From Maribacter arcticus (lineage in GTDB: Bacteria > Bacteroidota > Bacteroidia > Flavobacteriales > Flavobacteriaceae): 64,000 bases of DNA. The stretch is taken from the NCBI RefSeq assembly GCF_900167935.1, contig NZ_FUYL01000008.1:1-64000 (forward strand), in the 5' to 3' direction. The notes beneath the pieces were generated by a model that saw only the letters and a program-made list of their open reading frames with translations, had not been told where the DNA came from and ran no database searches. The position numbers and the translations under genes are program-made. Below are positions 52,975 to 60,920 of this stretch, piece after piece (within the stretch, counting starts at the first letter, position 1; the number at the start of each line of letters is the position of its first letter).

Positions 52975-53763
52975 ATAGGTTTTTTAAACACGCCGCCAAT
53001 TTGGGAACATACACAGTTTGGAATTGCACAGTTTAATTTTCCTATGGTGGATTTGTCGGACTTCGCTCCTGCTCCAATTCCAGAAAATTTACGATTGGGT
53101 CATCAAATAGAATACCTCTGTAAGCAGTTGCTAGAGCATTCTTTACTTTATGAAATACTTGTTTATAATTTACCAATTCGACAAGAAAAACAAACTTTAG
53201 GAGAGGTTGATTTTATACTGAAGGATTTAAAAACAGAACAAATTATTCATGTAGAACTAACCTATAAATTCTACATTATAGACCTCGATATTTCAGAACC
53301 CTTACACCAATTAATAGGTCCGAACAAAAGGGATGCGTTTTTCATGAAAATGGAAAAAATAAAGAATAAACAGTTTGCTCTACTTCATTCTGAAGCTGGT
53401 TCAAAAGCATTGGCCGACAAAAATATTGCTATTTCTAACCTAGTACATCAAACTTGCTTTAAGACTCAACTGTTTAAACCTTTTAAAGTAAAGACCTTAC
53501 AATTAGAACCATTAAACGAAAATTGTATCGTTGGGTATTGGCTACGATTGTCAGACTTTAATACCGATTCGTTTACACCTTACCAATTCTATATTCCCAG
53601 TAAAAAACAATGGGTTTTAAACCCTGATACTACCAATAGTTGGCCTTCGCATGCGGACACGCTATTAAAAATAGAACAACACCTAGTTAAACAAAATTCA
53701 CCTCTAATTTGGATGAAGAAAAGTGAAACGGAATATGAGAAGTTTTTTGTAGTGTGGTGGTAA
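52975..53763 (+). CDS. DUF1853-like protein, true start unclear
   Basis: From the ATG at 53044 the protein has 239 residues, but the family-like sequence extends upstream in the same frame as GFLNTPPIWEHTQFGIAQFN, followed by FPMVDLSDFAPAP. Homology therefore seems to begin near 52975 (ATA GGT TTT), where there is no ATG, GTG or TTG; the frame remains open to 52891 through repeat sequence. Other landmarks are GEVDFILKDLKTEQIIHVEL (nuclease-like D-E-E pattern), QLIGPNKRDAFFMKMEK and YWLRLSDF. The function of DUF1853 is unknown. Either a rare start codon is used or the start was displaced by repeats. Confidence 0.7.
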   Translation: MGFLNTPPIWEHTQFGIAQFNFPMVDLSDFAPAPIPENLRLGHQIEYLCKQLLEHSLLYEILVYNLPIRQEKQTLGEVDFILKDLKTEQIIHVELTYKFYIIDLDISEPLHQLIGPNKRDAFFMKMEKIKNKQFALLHSEAGSKALADKNIAISNLVHQTCFKTQLFKPFKVKTLQLEPLNENCIVGYWLRLSDFNTDSFTPYQFYIPSKKQWVLNPDTTNSWPSHADTLLKIEQHLVKQNSPLIWMKKSETEYEKFFVVWW

Positions 53764-53897
53764 CTTTTAAGAATACCCCCTGAATAGTAGTTGTTTATAA
53801 GTGTTGAAAAGTAGGTTTTTTAGTACTTACTATTTAAATTACTTTTAATATATACATATATATGTAATTGTACACATATACGTACGTTGGCAACAAT

Positions 53898-54446
53898 ATG
53901 AAAAAAATAGTTTACATAATACTTCTACTTTTAACTTGTTGCAAAACGACTGGTCTTGTAAAAGAAATCAACACCGAAATCACGGAGTTAAAATCTGAAA
54001 AAATAGATACGCTGACAACGTACCAGGAAAATGGAGCAAAGAATATGGAAGTGCTACTTATTAATGATAAAAAAGAAGGAAACGGATATATGTACAGTGT
54101 ACACAATGAAATAATCGGATTCAAACATTTCGAGAATGACACACTAAATGGATTTGGACTATCACTATATAATGACACAAAAAAGCCTAAGTATATTTTT
54201 CAGTATAATCAGGGCAAAATGAACGGAACAATCATTTCATTTTATAAAAACGGGAGTATTGAACGATTCAGGAGTTCAGACATTTATTCAGTAAGTCAAA
54301 AATTAAAATTTCATGAAAATGGAGTTATCAAATCCATAGGTCAAACTCAAAAGGGAGGAAATGCCTTTGGAACTTGGTTATTTTTTAATGAAAAGGGAAT
54401 ATTGGAGAGAACTGTAGAATATGAAAATGGAGAGCCAAAGAAATAA
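53898..54446 (+). CDS. MORN/YwqK-like repeat lipoprotein
   Basis: 182 residues from the ATG at 53898; an upstream ATG at 53868 would add MYTYTYVGNN and spoil the signal. Lipobox LLLTCCK. The body is built of repeats with the YxNG pattern: TYQENGAKNMEVLLINDKKE, FYKNGSIERFRSS, FHENGVIKSIGQ, FFNEKGILERTVEYENGEPK. Such antitoxin- or YwqK-type repeats are of unknown role. GTTGGCAACAAT, the left-end motif of the attC-like elements, lies immediately before the ATG, and element B follows after 5 bases, so the gene looks like a one-gene cassette. Confidence 0.75.
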   Translation: MKKIVYIILLLLTCCKTTGLVKEINTEITELKSEKIDTLTTYQENGAKNMEVLLINDKKEGNGYMYSVHNEIIGFKHFENDTLNGFGLSLYNDTKKPKYIFQYNQGKMNGTIISFYKNGSIERFRSSDIYSVSQKLKFHENGVIKSIGQTQKGGNAFGTWLFFNEKGILERTVEYENGEPKK

Positions 54447-54451
54447 ATACT

Positions 54452-54656
54452 GTTGCCAACAATGGCTATAGCAAATAGGGCATTAAGTGCTAAATTTAAT
54501 GGCTTGGGATTATTTACTAAGTCCGCCAAATCTTTTGGATTTGGCATTTGAAATGTAAAAAATAAATACAAAACAAAAAGCTCTGGTTACAAGTACAGGC
54601 GGAAACAAAAAGTTTCCTTACCTCCGCACTACGTTTAGCTAAACCGTTACCAGTAA
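54452..54656. repeat. Hairpin-rich attC-like element B
   Basis: About 205 bases beginning GTTGCCAACAATGGCTATAG and including the hairpins GCCAAATC-GATTTGGC and GGAAAC-GTTTCC. The right end is CCTCCGCACTACGTTTAGCT then AAACCGTTACCAG. It matches element A along its full length with scattered substitutions, including the spacing and both hairpins. It starts 5 bases after the MORN-like gene stop, just as A follows its lipoprotein gene. Confidence 0.85.
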
Positions 54657-54753
54657 TTTAAGAAAATCTGTAAATAAATTCAAAAATCTGTCATATTTCG
54701 AAAACTCTTGTCACTAAATAAGTAGAGAGTAATAATGAAAGACATAAATACCA

Positions 54754-55245
54754 ATGACAGAAACATATGAACAGTTACTTGAGAATAATAAAGAGAAAAT
54801 TTATAGAATTTGTAAAATTTACGCAGTTTCCCCTTTAGAACCTCAAGACCTTTTCCAAGAAGTAATCTTTGCAATTTGGAAATCTCTTCCAACTTTTAAA
54901 GGCAATTCGAGTGTTGACACTTGGATTTACAGAATTACACTAAATGTCTGTCTTCGCTCAAAACAAAAATCAGAGAAAACTTGTAACAAGACCCTTCAAT
55001 TAGAATCAATTCAATTCATTCCTGTAGAAATTCCTATTGAGAATAATCAACAAGAAAAGTATAATGCCTTGACTTCTTGCATCTCAAAACTAAACAAAGA
55101 AAATAAATCAATAATCATCCTTTATTTAGAAGAATTGAAGTATACAGAGATTTCAGAAATAACTGGGTTAACAGAAAATCATATTGCAGTAAAAATGAAA
55201 AGGATTAAAAAAATCCTATTGGATTGTATAACAAATAAAATATAA
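54754..55245 (+). CDS. ECF-type sigma factor
   Basis: 163 residues. Region 2: PLEPQDLFQEVIFAIWKSLP and DTWIYRITLNVCLRSKQKSE. Region 4: ELKYTEISEITGLTENHIAV followed by MKRIKKILLDC. It resembles the sigma factor at 2372-2860 in layout, but its partner gene downstream encodes a short soluble protein rather than a membrane one. It starts about 100 bases after element B and is separated from the partner gene by 4 bases. Confidence 0.9.
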   Translation: MTETYEQLLENNKEKIYRICKIYAVSPLEPQDLFQEVIFAIWKSLPTFKGNSSVDTWIYRITLNVCLRSKQKSEKTCNKTLQLESIQFIPVEIPIENNQQEKYNALTSCISKLNKENKSIIILYLEELKYTEISEITGLTENHIAVKMKRIKKILLDCITNKI

Positions 55246-55249
55246 TATT

Positions 55250-55540
55250 ATGTGGAATAGTGAACAGAAAAATATTTGGAGAGACATAAAAGACACTTGG
55301 AATGAACAGCCTCAATCCGAAAAAATTAATATTCAAGTATCACAGCTCATAAATGAGTTTAAAGGTAAGGTAAGTCAATTCGAGAAAGATTCGATTAATT
55401 CAGACATAGCTACTTTGAAATTAAACTGGGCTAATACGAAAAGTAATAAAGTCACCCAATTTGAAAAAAATTCAATAAAAAAGGACATTAACATCATTTC
55501 GGGATTTATAAGAAAAGTTATTGCCAAATTTCAGCGATAA
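55250..55540 (+). CDS. Small soluble partner of the ECF sigma factor, with internal duplication
   Basis: 96 residues, no membrane helix. The start MWNSEQKNIWRDIKDTWNEQ is Trp- and Asp-rich. A repeated block follows: VSQFEKDSINSDIATLK and VTQFEKNSIKKDINIIS, separated by 21 residues. Position suggests an anti-sigma or co-regulator, but no known anti-sigma motif is present. Its stop is 3 bases before the start of element C. Confidence 0.65.
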   Translation: MWNSEQKNIWRDIKDTWNEQPQSEKINIQVSQLINEFKGKVSQFEKDSINSDIATLKLNWANTKSNKVTQFEKNSIKKDINIISGFIRKVIAKFQR

Positions 55541-55543
55541 AAA

Positions 55544-55763
55544 CTACTGGCAACAATACCTATAAGTAATTCGGAGTTTAAGGCTAAATCGAAAGGTCTG
55601 TGTATATTTATAAAGCCACTAATCCCGATAGCTATCGGGAATGGATTTAGCTTTGGAAAAGAAAAAATAAAACTAAACAATAAGCTTTTGCTATGTGCGC
55701 AGACGGAAACAAAAAGTTTCCTTGCCTCCGCACTGTACTTAGCTCAGACGTTAGGGGCAATTA
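55544..55763. repeat. Hairpin-rich attC-like element C
   Basis: About 220 bases beginning TACTGGCAACAATACCTATA and ending CCTCCGCACTGTACTTAGCT then CAGACGTTAGGGGCAA. The middle differs from A and B and has a perfect palindrome TCCCGATAGCTATCGGGA (55623-55640), but the GGAAAC-GTTTCC hairpin and both ends are kept. It follows the small sigma-partner gene by 3 bases. Confidence 0.8.
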
Positions 55764-55823
55764 TGACCCGTCCTGAAATATGTATACACGATAGGAAAGA
55801 GTATTATCGCAAACATTGGTCTT

Positions 55824-56666
55824 CTACCCTAATCGATTTCGATATTCACTTGGAGTAACACCCAAAACCTTTTTCACATACCGCGTAAAAAATGACCGAC
55901 TTGAAAAAATCATTTTATCGGCAATTTCCGCAATGTTGAGATTTTCATTCTGTAGCAATAGTATAATACGCTCCTTGGTGTATCGTTGGATCCATTCAGA
56001 CGCTGTAACACCAGAGTTTTGTTTGCTAACAAAATTTAAATATTTAGGGGTAACGCTAAGTGTATTGGCATAGTACCGTACTTCCCTTTCGGTCATACAA
56101 TTTTCTTGCACCAGATGAACGAACCGCTCGTACAATGACCCACTTTGCAGGGTACGTTTTCTGCGCTCGTATTCATTCGCAAATGTATGCCACATTTCAA
56201 GAATAAACACCCGCATTTGCAGTTTCAATACCTCTTCATAAAAACGATGTTCCCTATTTTTAAATTTATCGTGCAACCATCTAAAATTTGACAAGACCCT
56301 TTGCCTGTCATTCTTATCGTTCAGCTGTTTGATAGGGTATTGACGGGAATGTAGAATGGCATCTATACTCCAGCTTTGATCAGGGATATTATCGTATAAA
56401 AAATGCTTCTCTACCAGCAAAATGGTTGCCTTAAAAGTCTTGGAAAATACCAAATCTTTCAATTGACTTTCTGCAAACCAAAACAAAAATTCATTGCCCC
56501 TGCATTGCATCTCTACGTTCTTGAACATAAAAGAAATACTTCCTTGATGGCAAAATAAATGGGTGTGGTAGTAGGTATTGAAACCTATCGGAAATCCCAT
56601 TTCCTCAGATAGTTCCAAAAGAACAATGCACGGCTTATTTATCTCTAGCTCCATTAATTCAACCAT
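55824..56666 (-). CDS. AraC-family transcriptional regulator
   Basis: 280 residues. N-terminal cupin-like sensing half (TYYHTHLFCHQGSISFMFKN), helical linker, then two C-terminal helix-turn-helix motifs: YYANTLSVTPKYLNFVSKQN, and LNIAEIADKMIFSSRSFFTR with the tail VTPSEYRNRLG. Divergent from the barrel-acetyltransferase-cupin genes at 56771-58697, which it probably controls. In related flavobacteria such regulators often sit beside cupin and SDR genes, which fits the remnant at 58740. Confidence 0.9.
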   Translation of the reverse strand: MVELMELEINKPCIVLLELSEEMGFPIGFNTYYHTHLFCHQGSISFMFKNVEMQCRGNEFLFWFAESQLKDLVFSKTFKATILLVEKHFLYDNIPDQSWSIDAILHSRQYPIKQLNDKNDRQRVLSNFRWLHDKFKNREHRFYEEVLKLQMRVFILEMWHTFANEYERRKRTLQSGSLYERFVHLVQENCMTEREVRYYANTLSVTPKYLNFVSKQNSGVTASEWIQRYTKERIILLLQNENLNIAEIADKMIFSSRSFFTRYVKKVLGVTPSEYRNRLG

Positions 56667-56770
56667 TATTTTTTCTAAAATAAGTAATATTTGACATTAT
56701 GTACGAAAATCGTGTAACAAATATAACTACTTGGTTTTTATTTTTGCATTGTAATACAAACAAGCTATTA

Positions 56771-57562
56771 ATGAAATTGACTACCTCGGCTATTAAAAAT
56801 CTCATTACGCTACTGCTTATTTTTCTAAGCGGCTTTAATACAATGGCGCAAGAAGAAACAGAATCCTTTCTAGATGACTTTAGAGGAACGGCAAGTGTTA
56901 CCAATAACGGATTTTCGTTAGTACCCTCTTTTTCTTTGGGCGATCCGGCCCTTTTATTCGATTTAAAATTCACCAAGAAAAAATTAAGTTTTGAACCGGA
57001 TATGCGCTTTGCGTTGGAGGGTAAACCTTGGTCTTTTGTTTTCTGGTTACGGTATAAGGCGATAGAAAATGAACGGTTTTCGTTGCGTCTTGGGGCGCAT
57101 CCGGCACTGAACTTCAGGACCGTTAATATAGTTAGAAACGGGGAACCCGAGGAGCTTTTGGAAACACGGCGGTACCTTGCCTACGAGGTGGCGCCCACGT
57201 TTAAGGTTTCGGACAATGTGGGGCTTGGTGCATATTATCTATATGGCCACGGTTTTGATGAAGGGGTAAAAAACACCCACTTTATGGTATTGAATTCATA
57301 CTTCAACAACCTCCATATTTCCGAAGAGTTATACCTTAATATATCTCCCCAAGCCTATTATTTGCTTACGGACGATTTAAAAGGTTTTTACCTTGTAGGC
57401 TTTGTTTCCTTAATAAAAAAAAATTTTCCCTTTTCTGTTTCGGCTATCCTCAATAAGGCCATAGATACAGAGATAGTCCCAGAAGATGATTTTACATGGA
57501 ATATTTCCTTGATCTATAGCTTTGGCGGTGCGCACAGGCGAACGACCAAACGAAAAATTTGA
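56771..57562 (+). CDS. Exported protein, probable outer-membrane beta-barrel
   Basis: 263 residues from the ATG at 56771 (MKLTTSAIKNLITLLLIFLS, signal cleaved near MAQ). The same frame is open from 56699, but those residues are not signal-like. The mature part shows alternating hydrophobic strands (FALEGKPWSFVFWLRYKAIE, FSLRLGAHPALNFRTVNIVR) and ends ISLIYSFGGAHRRTTKRKI, typical of small barrels except for a basic tail. I do not recognise the family. Base composition is visibly more G+C-rich than the surroundings. Confidence 0.7.
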   Translation: MKLTTSAIKNLITLLLIFLSGFNTMAQEETESFLDDFRGTASVTNNGFSLVPSFSLGDPALLFDLKFTKKKLSFEPDMRFALEGKPWSFVFWLRYKAIENERFSLRLGAHPALNFRTVNIVRNGEPEELLETRRYLAYEVAPTFKVSDNVGLGAYYLYGHGFDEGVKNTHFMVLNSYFNNLHISEELYLNISPQAYYLLTDDLKGFYLVGFVSLIKKNFPFSVSAILNKAIDTEIVPEDDFTWNISLIYSFGGAHRRTTKRKI

Positions 57563-57592
57563 TGACCTTTGTAAATAGTGTAATTTGTAAAA

Positions 57593-58189
57593 ATGGATAA
57601 ATCAGAAAATCAGAAAAATAGTTCCAGTACGGCGGATAGGGACATTTTTGAGCGGTTAAGGAAAGGAGAAACCATTTTGCCCAACGACCCGCAAGCCTAT
57701 AGAATGATTGAGGCCTCATACAACACGAAAAAATTGCTTTTGCAGATGAACAACGCTTCAGACCCTAAAGAAGTCAGGGATTTGTTAAGCCAAATTACAG
57801 CTAGTGAAATTGACGAAAGTGTTGCCGTTTTCACCCCTTTGTATATTAATTACGGTAAGCACACGAAAATTGGTAAAAACGTATTCATCAACTTCGATTG
57901 TACTTTTTTAGATCTGGGAGGAATTACCATTGAAGATGGCGTGCAAATAGCGCCCAAAGTCAGCTTGCTGTCCGAAGGACATCCCATTGCTCCCGATAAA
58001 AGACATTCTCTCGTTCCGAAATCCATCCACATTAAGAAGAATGCATGGATTGGTGCCAATGCCACCATTTTGCATGGCGTAACCATTGGCGAAAACTCTG
58101 TAGTTGCCGCAGGTTCGGTCGTTTCTAAAAACGTTCCCGACAATGTTGTCGTAGGAGGTACTCCTACAAAAATCATAAAGAAAATATAA
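57593..58189 (+). CDS. Hexapeptide-repeat acetyltransferase (maltose/galactoside O-acetyltransferase type)
   Basis: 198 residues. N-terminal Mac-type region ([20 protein letters not shown]), then left-handed beta-helix repeats: [49 protein letters not shown] and [35 protein letters not shown]. His of SEGHP is the catalytic position. It transfers acetyl from acetyl-CoA to a sugar-like hydroxyl. It is 30 bases after the barrel gene and 10 before the cupin gene, in one operon. Confidence 0.9.
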   Translation: MDKSENQKNSSSTADRDIFERLRKGETILPNDPQAYRMIEASYNTKKLLLQMNNASDPKEVRDLLSQITASEIDESVAVFTPLYINYGKHTKIGKNVFINFDCTFLDLGGITIEDGVQIAPKVSLLSEGHPIAPDKRHSLVPKSIHIKKNAWIGANATILHGVTIGENSVVAAGSVVSKNVPDNVVVGGTPTKIIKKI

Positions 58190-58199
58190 AATAGATAAA

Positions 58200-58697
58200 A
58201 TGAAAACACTAATGACACCCGCAGTTACGCTTCTACTTTTGATAGGCCAGGCCTGCAACACCAAGACAGAAACAAAAAAAGAAACCATGAAAGCAGATAA
58301 AAATGAATTGAATACCATTTTTCCAAAAGGTAAAAAAGGTACGGAAGAATGGTTTACTGGAAACGCCTACTATATTGCCTTGGTAGAAGCGGATTCTATA
58401 CACACCACACTTGCCGGTAATGTTTATTTTGAACCCAAAGCAAGAAGTCATTGGCATACACACCCTTCTGGACAAATACTGATTATTACCGATGGAGTTG
58501 GATACCACCAGATTGAAGGGCAAGAGATTGAAGTCCTCAAAAAAGGAGATGTGGTAAAATGTCCGCCAAATGTAAAGCATTGGCATGGGGCTAGTTCTGA
58601 TGTTGGTTTACAGCAACTTTACATTATTCCCAATACGGAAAATGGGATTGTAGAATGGATGGAACCGGTAACCGATGAAGTCTATAATGCCAAATAG
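58200..58697 (+). CDS. Cupin-domain lipoprotein
   Basis: 165 residues. Signal with lipobox GQACNT (Cys at about 19). Cupin motif 1: ARSHWHTHPSGQILIITDG with two His, Glu-like position in GQEIEVLKKGDVVKCPPN; motif 2: KHWHGASSD. Soluble relatives are used in dioxygenase-like or carboxymuconolactone-linked functions; the lipoprotein anchor places this one outside the cytoplasm. It is last in the operon with the acetyltransferase. Confidence 0.85.
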   Translation: MKTLMTPAVTLLLLIGQACNTKTETKKETMKADKNELNTIFPKGKKGTEEWFTGNAYYIALVEADSIHTTLAGNVYFEPKARSHWHTHPSGQILIITDGVGYHQIEGQEIEVLKKGDVVKCPPNVKHWHGASSDVGLQQLYIIPNTENGIVEWMEPVTDEVYNAK

Positions 58698-58739
58698 AGT
58701 CCAAAACTATTTCGGGCGGTTGAATGAAGTTTACAAAAA

Positions 58740-58805
58740 ATGAATATGAATATTGAAGGAAAAGTAATTGTCATTGTGAGAGTAAGTAGTAGCGGTTTCG
58801 TATAG
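58740..58805 (+). pseudogene. 5' stub of a short-chain dehydrogenase gene
   Basis: A 21-codon frame reads MNMNIEGKVIVIVRVSSSGF then Val and TAG. The first part is the standard SDR beginning MNIEGKVIVI(T)G(A)SSG, but the cofactor loop is degraded and the gene stops at once. Element D starts 39 bases later, and no SDR continuation is found in any frame up to 59553. The AraC/cupin/SDR combination is common, so the stub probably marks a gene cut off by a rearrangement at the element. Confidence 0.65.
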
Positions 58806-58843
58806 CTTTTTACATTTGGCTCATAAAAGAACGGACAAAAGCC

Positions 58844-58980
58844 TGTATGCAACAATGTATAAACGCAATAGCGGTTTGGGTGCAAACTCGAATCGTTATT
58901 GCGTTTTATTAAGTATATTGTTAACGGAAATTAAACCCGATTTAGTCCTCCACTACGCTTAGCCCAGACGTTATCAGAAA
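58844..58980. repeat. Attc-like element D with long hairpin
   Basis: About 137 bases. It starts TATGCAACAATGTATAAACG, has a long hairpin AAACGCAATA..TATTGCGTTT with an inner GTTTG-CAAAC hairpin, then outer complementarity CAACAAT..ATTGTTA. It ends CCTCCACTACGCTTAGCCCA then GACGTTATCAG, the right-end sequence shared with A, B and C. Confidence 0.75.
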
Positions 58981-59037
58981 TTTGATATACTCAAAAGACA
59001 TCCATAACTTTTTTCAACTTATACCTTCAAACAAATA

Positions 59038-59067
59038 AAAAGCCCTAATTCCTCAGAGCTTTGTAAT
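59038..59067 (-). terminator. Terminator-like hairpin
   Basis: AAAGCCCT and AGAGCTTT pair with one mismatch; on the minus strand a T-rich run follows. It lies about 490 bases beyond the VOC gene stop, so its use is unclear. The stretch 58981-59553 holds otherwise only the ORF remnant at 59246. Confidence 0.35.
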
Positions 59068-59245
59068 TCCAATAAGTACAATTAAATCTTTTATTCAAAT
59101 GTATAACACTCCCTATTTACTTGGGTCAAACGAAAGTACCTATGAGCATAATTATCAGGGTTTATGAGGTTGATGCAGTTTGGTTTTACCGCTACAGGAG
59201 TGGTAGCAAAAATACCTACGCCCTCTATTTAGTCAATGGGAATAA

Positions 59246-59392
59246 TCAATGAACTTCGCTCATTTCTGGCATACTTAAAATCGTGATTTTAAGCTCGTCA
59301 ATACTACCCTCTTCGTCTTCAAAATTAGTCGATGTTATAGAGATTTTAAAATTGAATTTTTGATTCTTATTGAGTTTTATACTGTATACTTT
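59246..59392 (-). pseudogene. Possible C-terminal remnant of an unknown gene
   Basis: A stop-to-stop frame without a start codon encodes 48 residues, including FNFKISITSTNFEDEEGSID and ending MPEMSEVH. The composition is more protein-like than the neighbouring frames. I do not recognise it and chance is possible. Confidence 0.2.
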
Positions 59393-59553
59393 TCAGCTAG
59401 AATATTCTTAAGATTATGTTTACTATTGTAGATTGTAATACGAGTTAAAATAGTGTTTATTATTCGAAATCATTTTAGATTGATGAATGCCGATTTACAA
59501 GTAAATTCTTATAACACACGGATACCAATAAAAATAACACTGTAGGCAAAACA

Positions 59554-60066
59554 TCATTTTGTGTAAGCACCAGAAGAATACGTTAACTCATAACTATGCG
59601 TGTAAACTTCAAAAACGATTCCGAAAGGGTCTTCTACATAACACATTTTGTATGGTTTATCATTTGGGTAATAAGACCTAATTGGCATTCTTTGTTTGCC
59701 TCCATTTGCAATTATCTTGGCCACCAAATCTTCAATATTAGGGTCTTGTATGCAGAAGTGAAATAAGCCAGTGTTAAACGGATTAAATTCTGGAGAATCT
59801 TTAATCCCATGTGGAAATGAAAATAATTCTATTCCAATACCATCTGAGGTTGACAAATGGGCTATTTCAAATTCTTCCCAATCATCGCCAAAGACATCGA
59901 TGCACATTAAGCCGATGGCTGTTTCCTTTTCTTTCGTAATTTTAGATGGCTCCATAATTACGTACCACCCCATTACCTCTGAATAGAATTTTACTGCAGC
60001 TTTTAAATCAGGCACCGTAATACCAATATGTGAAAATGATTTTGGATAATTTTTATCTGAATTCAT
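59554..60066 (-). CDS. VOC-family (glyoxalase-like) protein
   Basis: 170 residues. Opens SFSHIGITVPDLKAAVKFYS with the first metal His, then LMCIDVFGDDWEEFEIAHL, FNTGLFHFCIQDPNIEDLVA and the final DPFGIVFEVYTHSYEL with Glu. A single vicinal-oxygen-chelate unit pair, of the type used in lactoylglutathione lyases, dioxygenases and resistance proteins. It is divergent from the HxlR regulator gene, which probably controls it. Confidence 0.85.
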   Translation of the reverse strand: MNSDKNYPKSFSHIGITVPDLKAAVKFYSEVMGWYVIMEPSKITKEKETAIGLMCIDVFGDDWEEFEIAHLSTSDGIGIELFSFPHGIKDSPEFNPFNTGLFHFCIQDPNIEDLVAKIIANGGKQRMPIRSYYPNDKPYKMCYVEDPFGIVFEVYTHSYELTYSSGAYTK

Positions 60067-60095
60067 ATCTTTCTATTTATACTACAAAATAAAAC

Positions 60096-60103
60096 TATAT
60101 TTG
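60096..60103 (+). promoter_or_regulatory. Possible -7 box TATATTTG for the HxlR operon
   Basis: A perfect TAnnTTTG match in the 117-base divergent spacer, 80 bases before the HxlR start. No TTG lies at the expected distance. GTAATATAGTTAC further on has GTAA/TTAC arms that could be a regulator site. Confidence 0.3.
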
Positions 60104-60183
60104 CCTTACTAGCAATAACTTACCTAAAAGTAATATAGTTACCAAAAAGAGTTAATTGCTGATTTATAAATAGTTATAAACAA

Positions 60184-60504
60184 ATGAACGCGATAAATTT
60201 TTGCCCATTAGATCACACAATGAATTTAATTGGAACAAAATGGAAGCCCATAGTACTATTCCATCTACTAGAAGGGCCATTACGCTCGGGAATACTACAA
60301 AAAAAAGTGCCGGGAATTTCAAATAAGATGTTTACCCAAACCGTACGTGAATTAGAGAAAGATGGGCTCGTTATACGAGAAGTATTTGCTGTAGTGCCTC
60401 CAAAAGTTGAATATGCCTTAAGCGAAAAAGGAAAATCGTTAAAAGATATTTTGAAGAGTTTAGATACTTGGGGTGCTAATAATATTGATTCAATAAAAAT
60501 ATAG
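60184..60504 (+). CDS. HxlR-family transcriptional regulator
   Basis: 106 residues. Typical layout: FCPLDHTMNLIGTKWKPIVL with the early Cys, then LFHLLEGPLRSGILQKKVPG, NKMFTQTVRELEKDGLVIRE (recognition helix) and PPKVEYALSEKGKSLKDIL. The N-terminal Cys is a redox or aldehyde sensor in several HxlR proteins. It probably controls the divergent VOC gene and starts a + strand operon with the GNAT and methyltransferase genes. Confidence 0.93.
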   Translation: MNAINFCPLDHTMNLIGTKWKPIVLFHLLEGPLRSGILQKKVPGISNKMFTQTVRELEKDGLVIREVFAVVPPKVEYALSEKGKSLKDILKSLDTWGANNIDSIKI

Positions 60505-60918
60505 GTGATAAGAATTGTTCAAATCACATCAGATGAAACGGTATCCATTCGACATAAAGTCATGTGGCCAAATCATCCTGTTGATTATGTGAGATTACCT
60601 AATGATCACGAGGGGAAACATTACGGATTATATGTTGACGATACATTAATTTCGGTAGTTTCATTATTCACCTCGAATAAAGAAGCACAATTTCGAAAAT
60701 TCGCTACACTTAATGAATATCAGAGAAAAGGATACGGTACAATATTATTAAATGAAATTATGAGTATCGCCGAGAAAGAGCAGCTTTCTAGAATATGGTG
60801 CAATGCAAGAACGGTTAAAACGAATTACTACTCCAAATTTAATATGCGCATAACTAATACTGAATTTGTAAAAGGAGGATTAAATTATGTGATTATGGAG
60901 CGTTCATTTTTAATATAG
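60505..60918 (+). CDS. GNAT-family N-acetyltransferase
   Basis: 137 residues, starting with GTG directly after the HxlR TAG (no gap); the N-terminus IRIVQITSDETVSIRHKVMW matches family members, which supports that start. Acetyl-CoA loop: FRKFATLNEYQRKGYGTILL (RxxGxG type), later IWCNARTVKTNYYSKFNMRI with the C-terminal Tyr. The substrate is unknown. Confidence 0.88.
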   Translation: MIRIVQITSDETVSIRHKVMWPNHPVDYVRLPNDHEGKHYGLYVDDTLISVVSLFTSNKEAQFRKFATLNEYQRKGYGTILLNEIMSIAEKEQLSRIWCNARTVKTNYYSKFNMRITNTEFVKGGLNYVIMERSFLI

Positions 60919-60920
60919 GT

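Noticed and set aside
56659-56976. 105-codon minus-strand frame overlapping the start of the barrel gene
   Set aside because: Shadow of the + strand gene; the coding signal with a signal peptide is on the + strand.
57850-58586. Several minus-strand frames of 117-136 codons opposite the acetyltransferase and cupin genes
   Set aside because: Antisense shadows in a less A+T-rich stretch; the + strand proteins have clear family motifs.
21884-58980. Calling the elements a true integron array
   Set aside because: No IntI-type integrase is in the window, and only some core sites fit RYYYAAC/GTTRRRY; C and D deviate. I kept attC-like as a description only.
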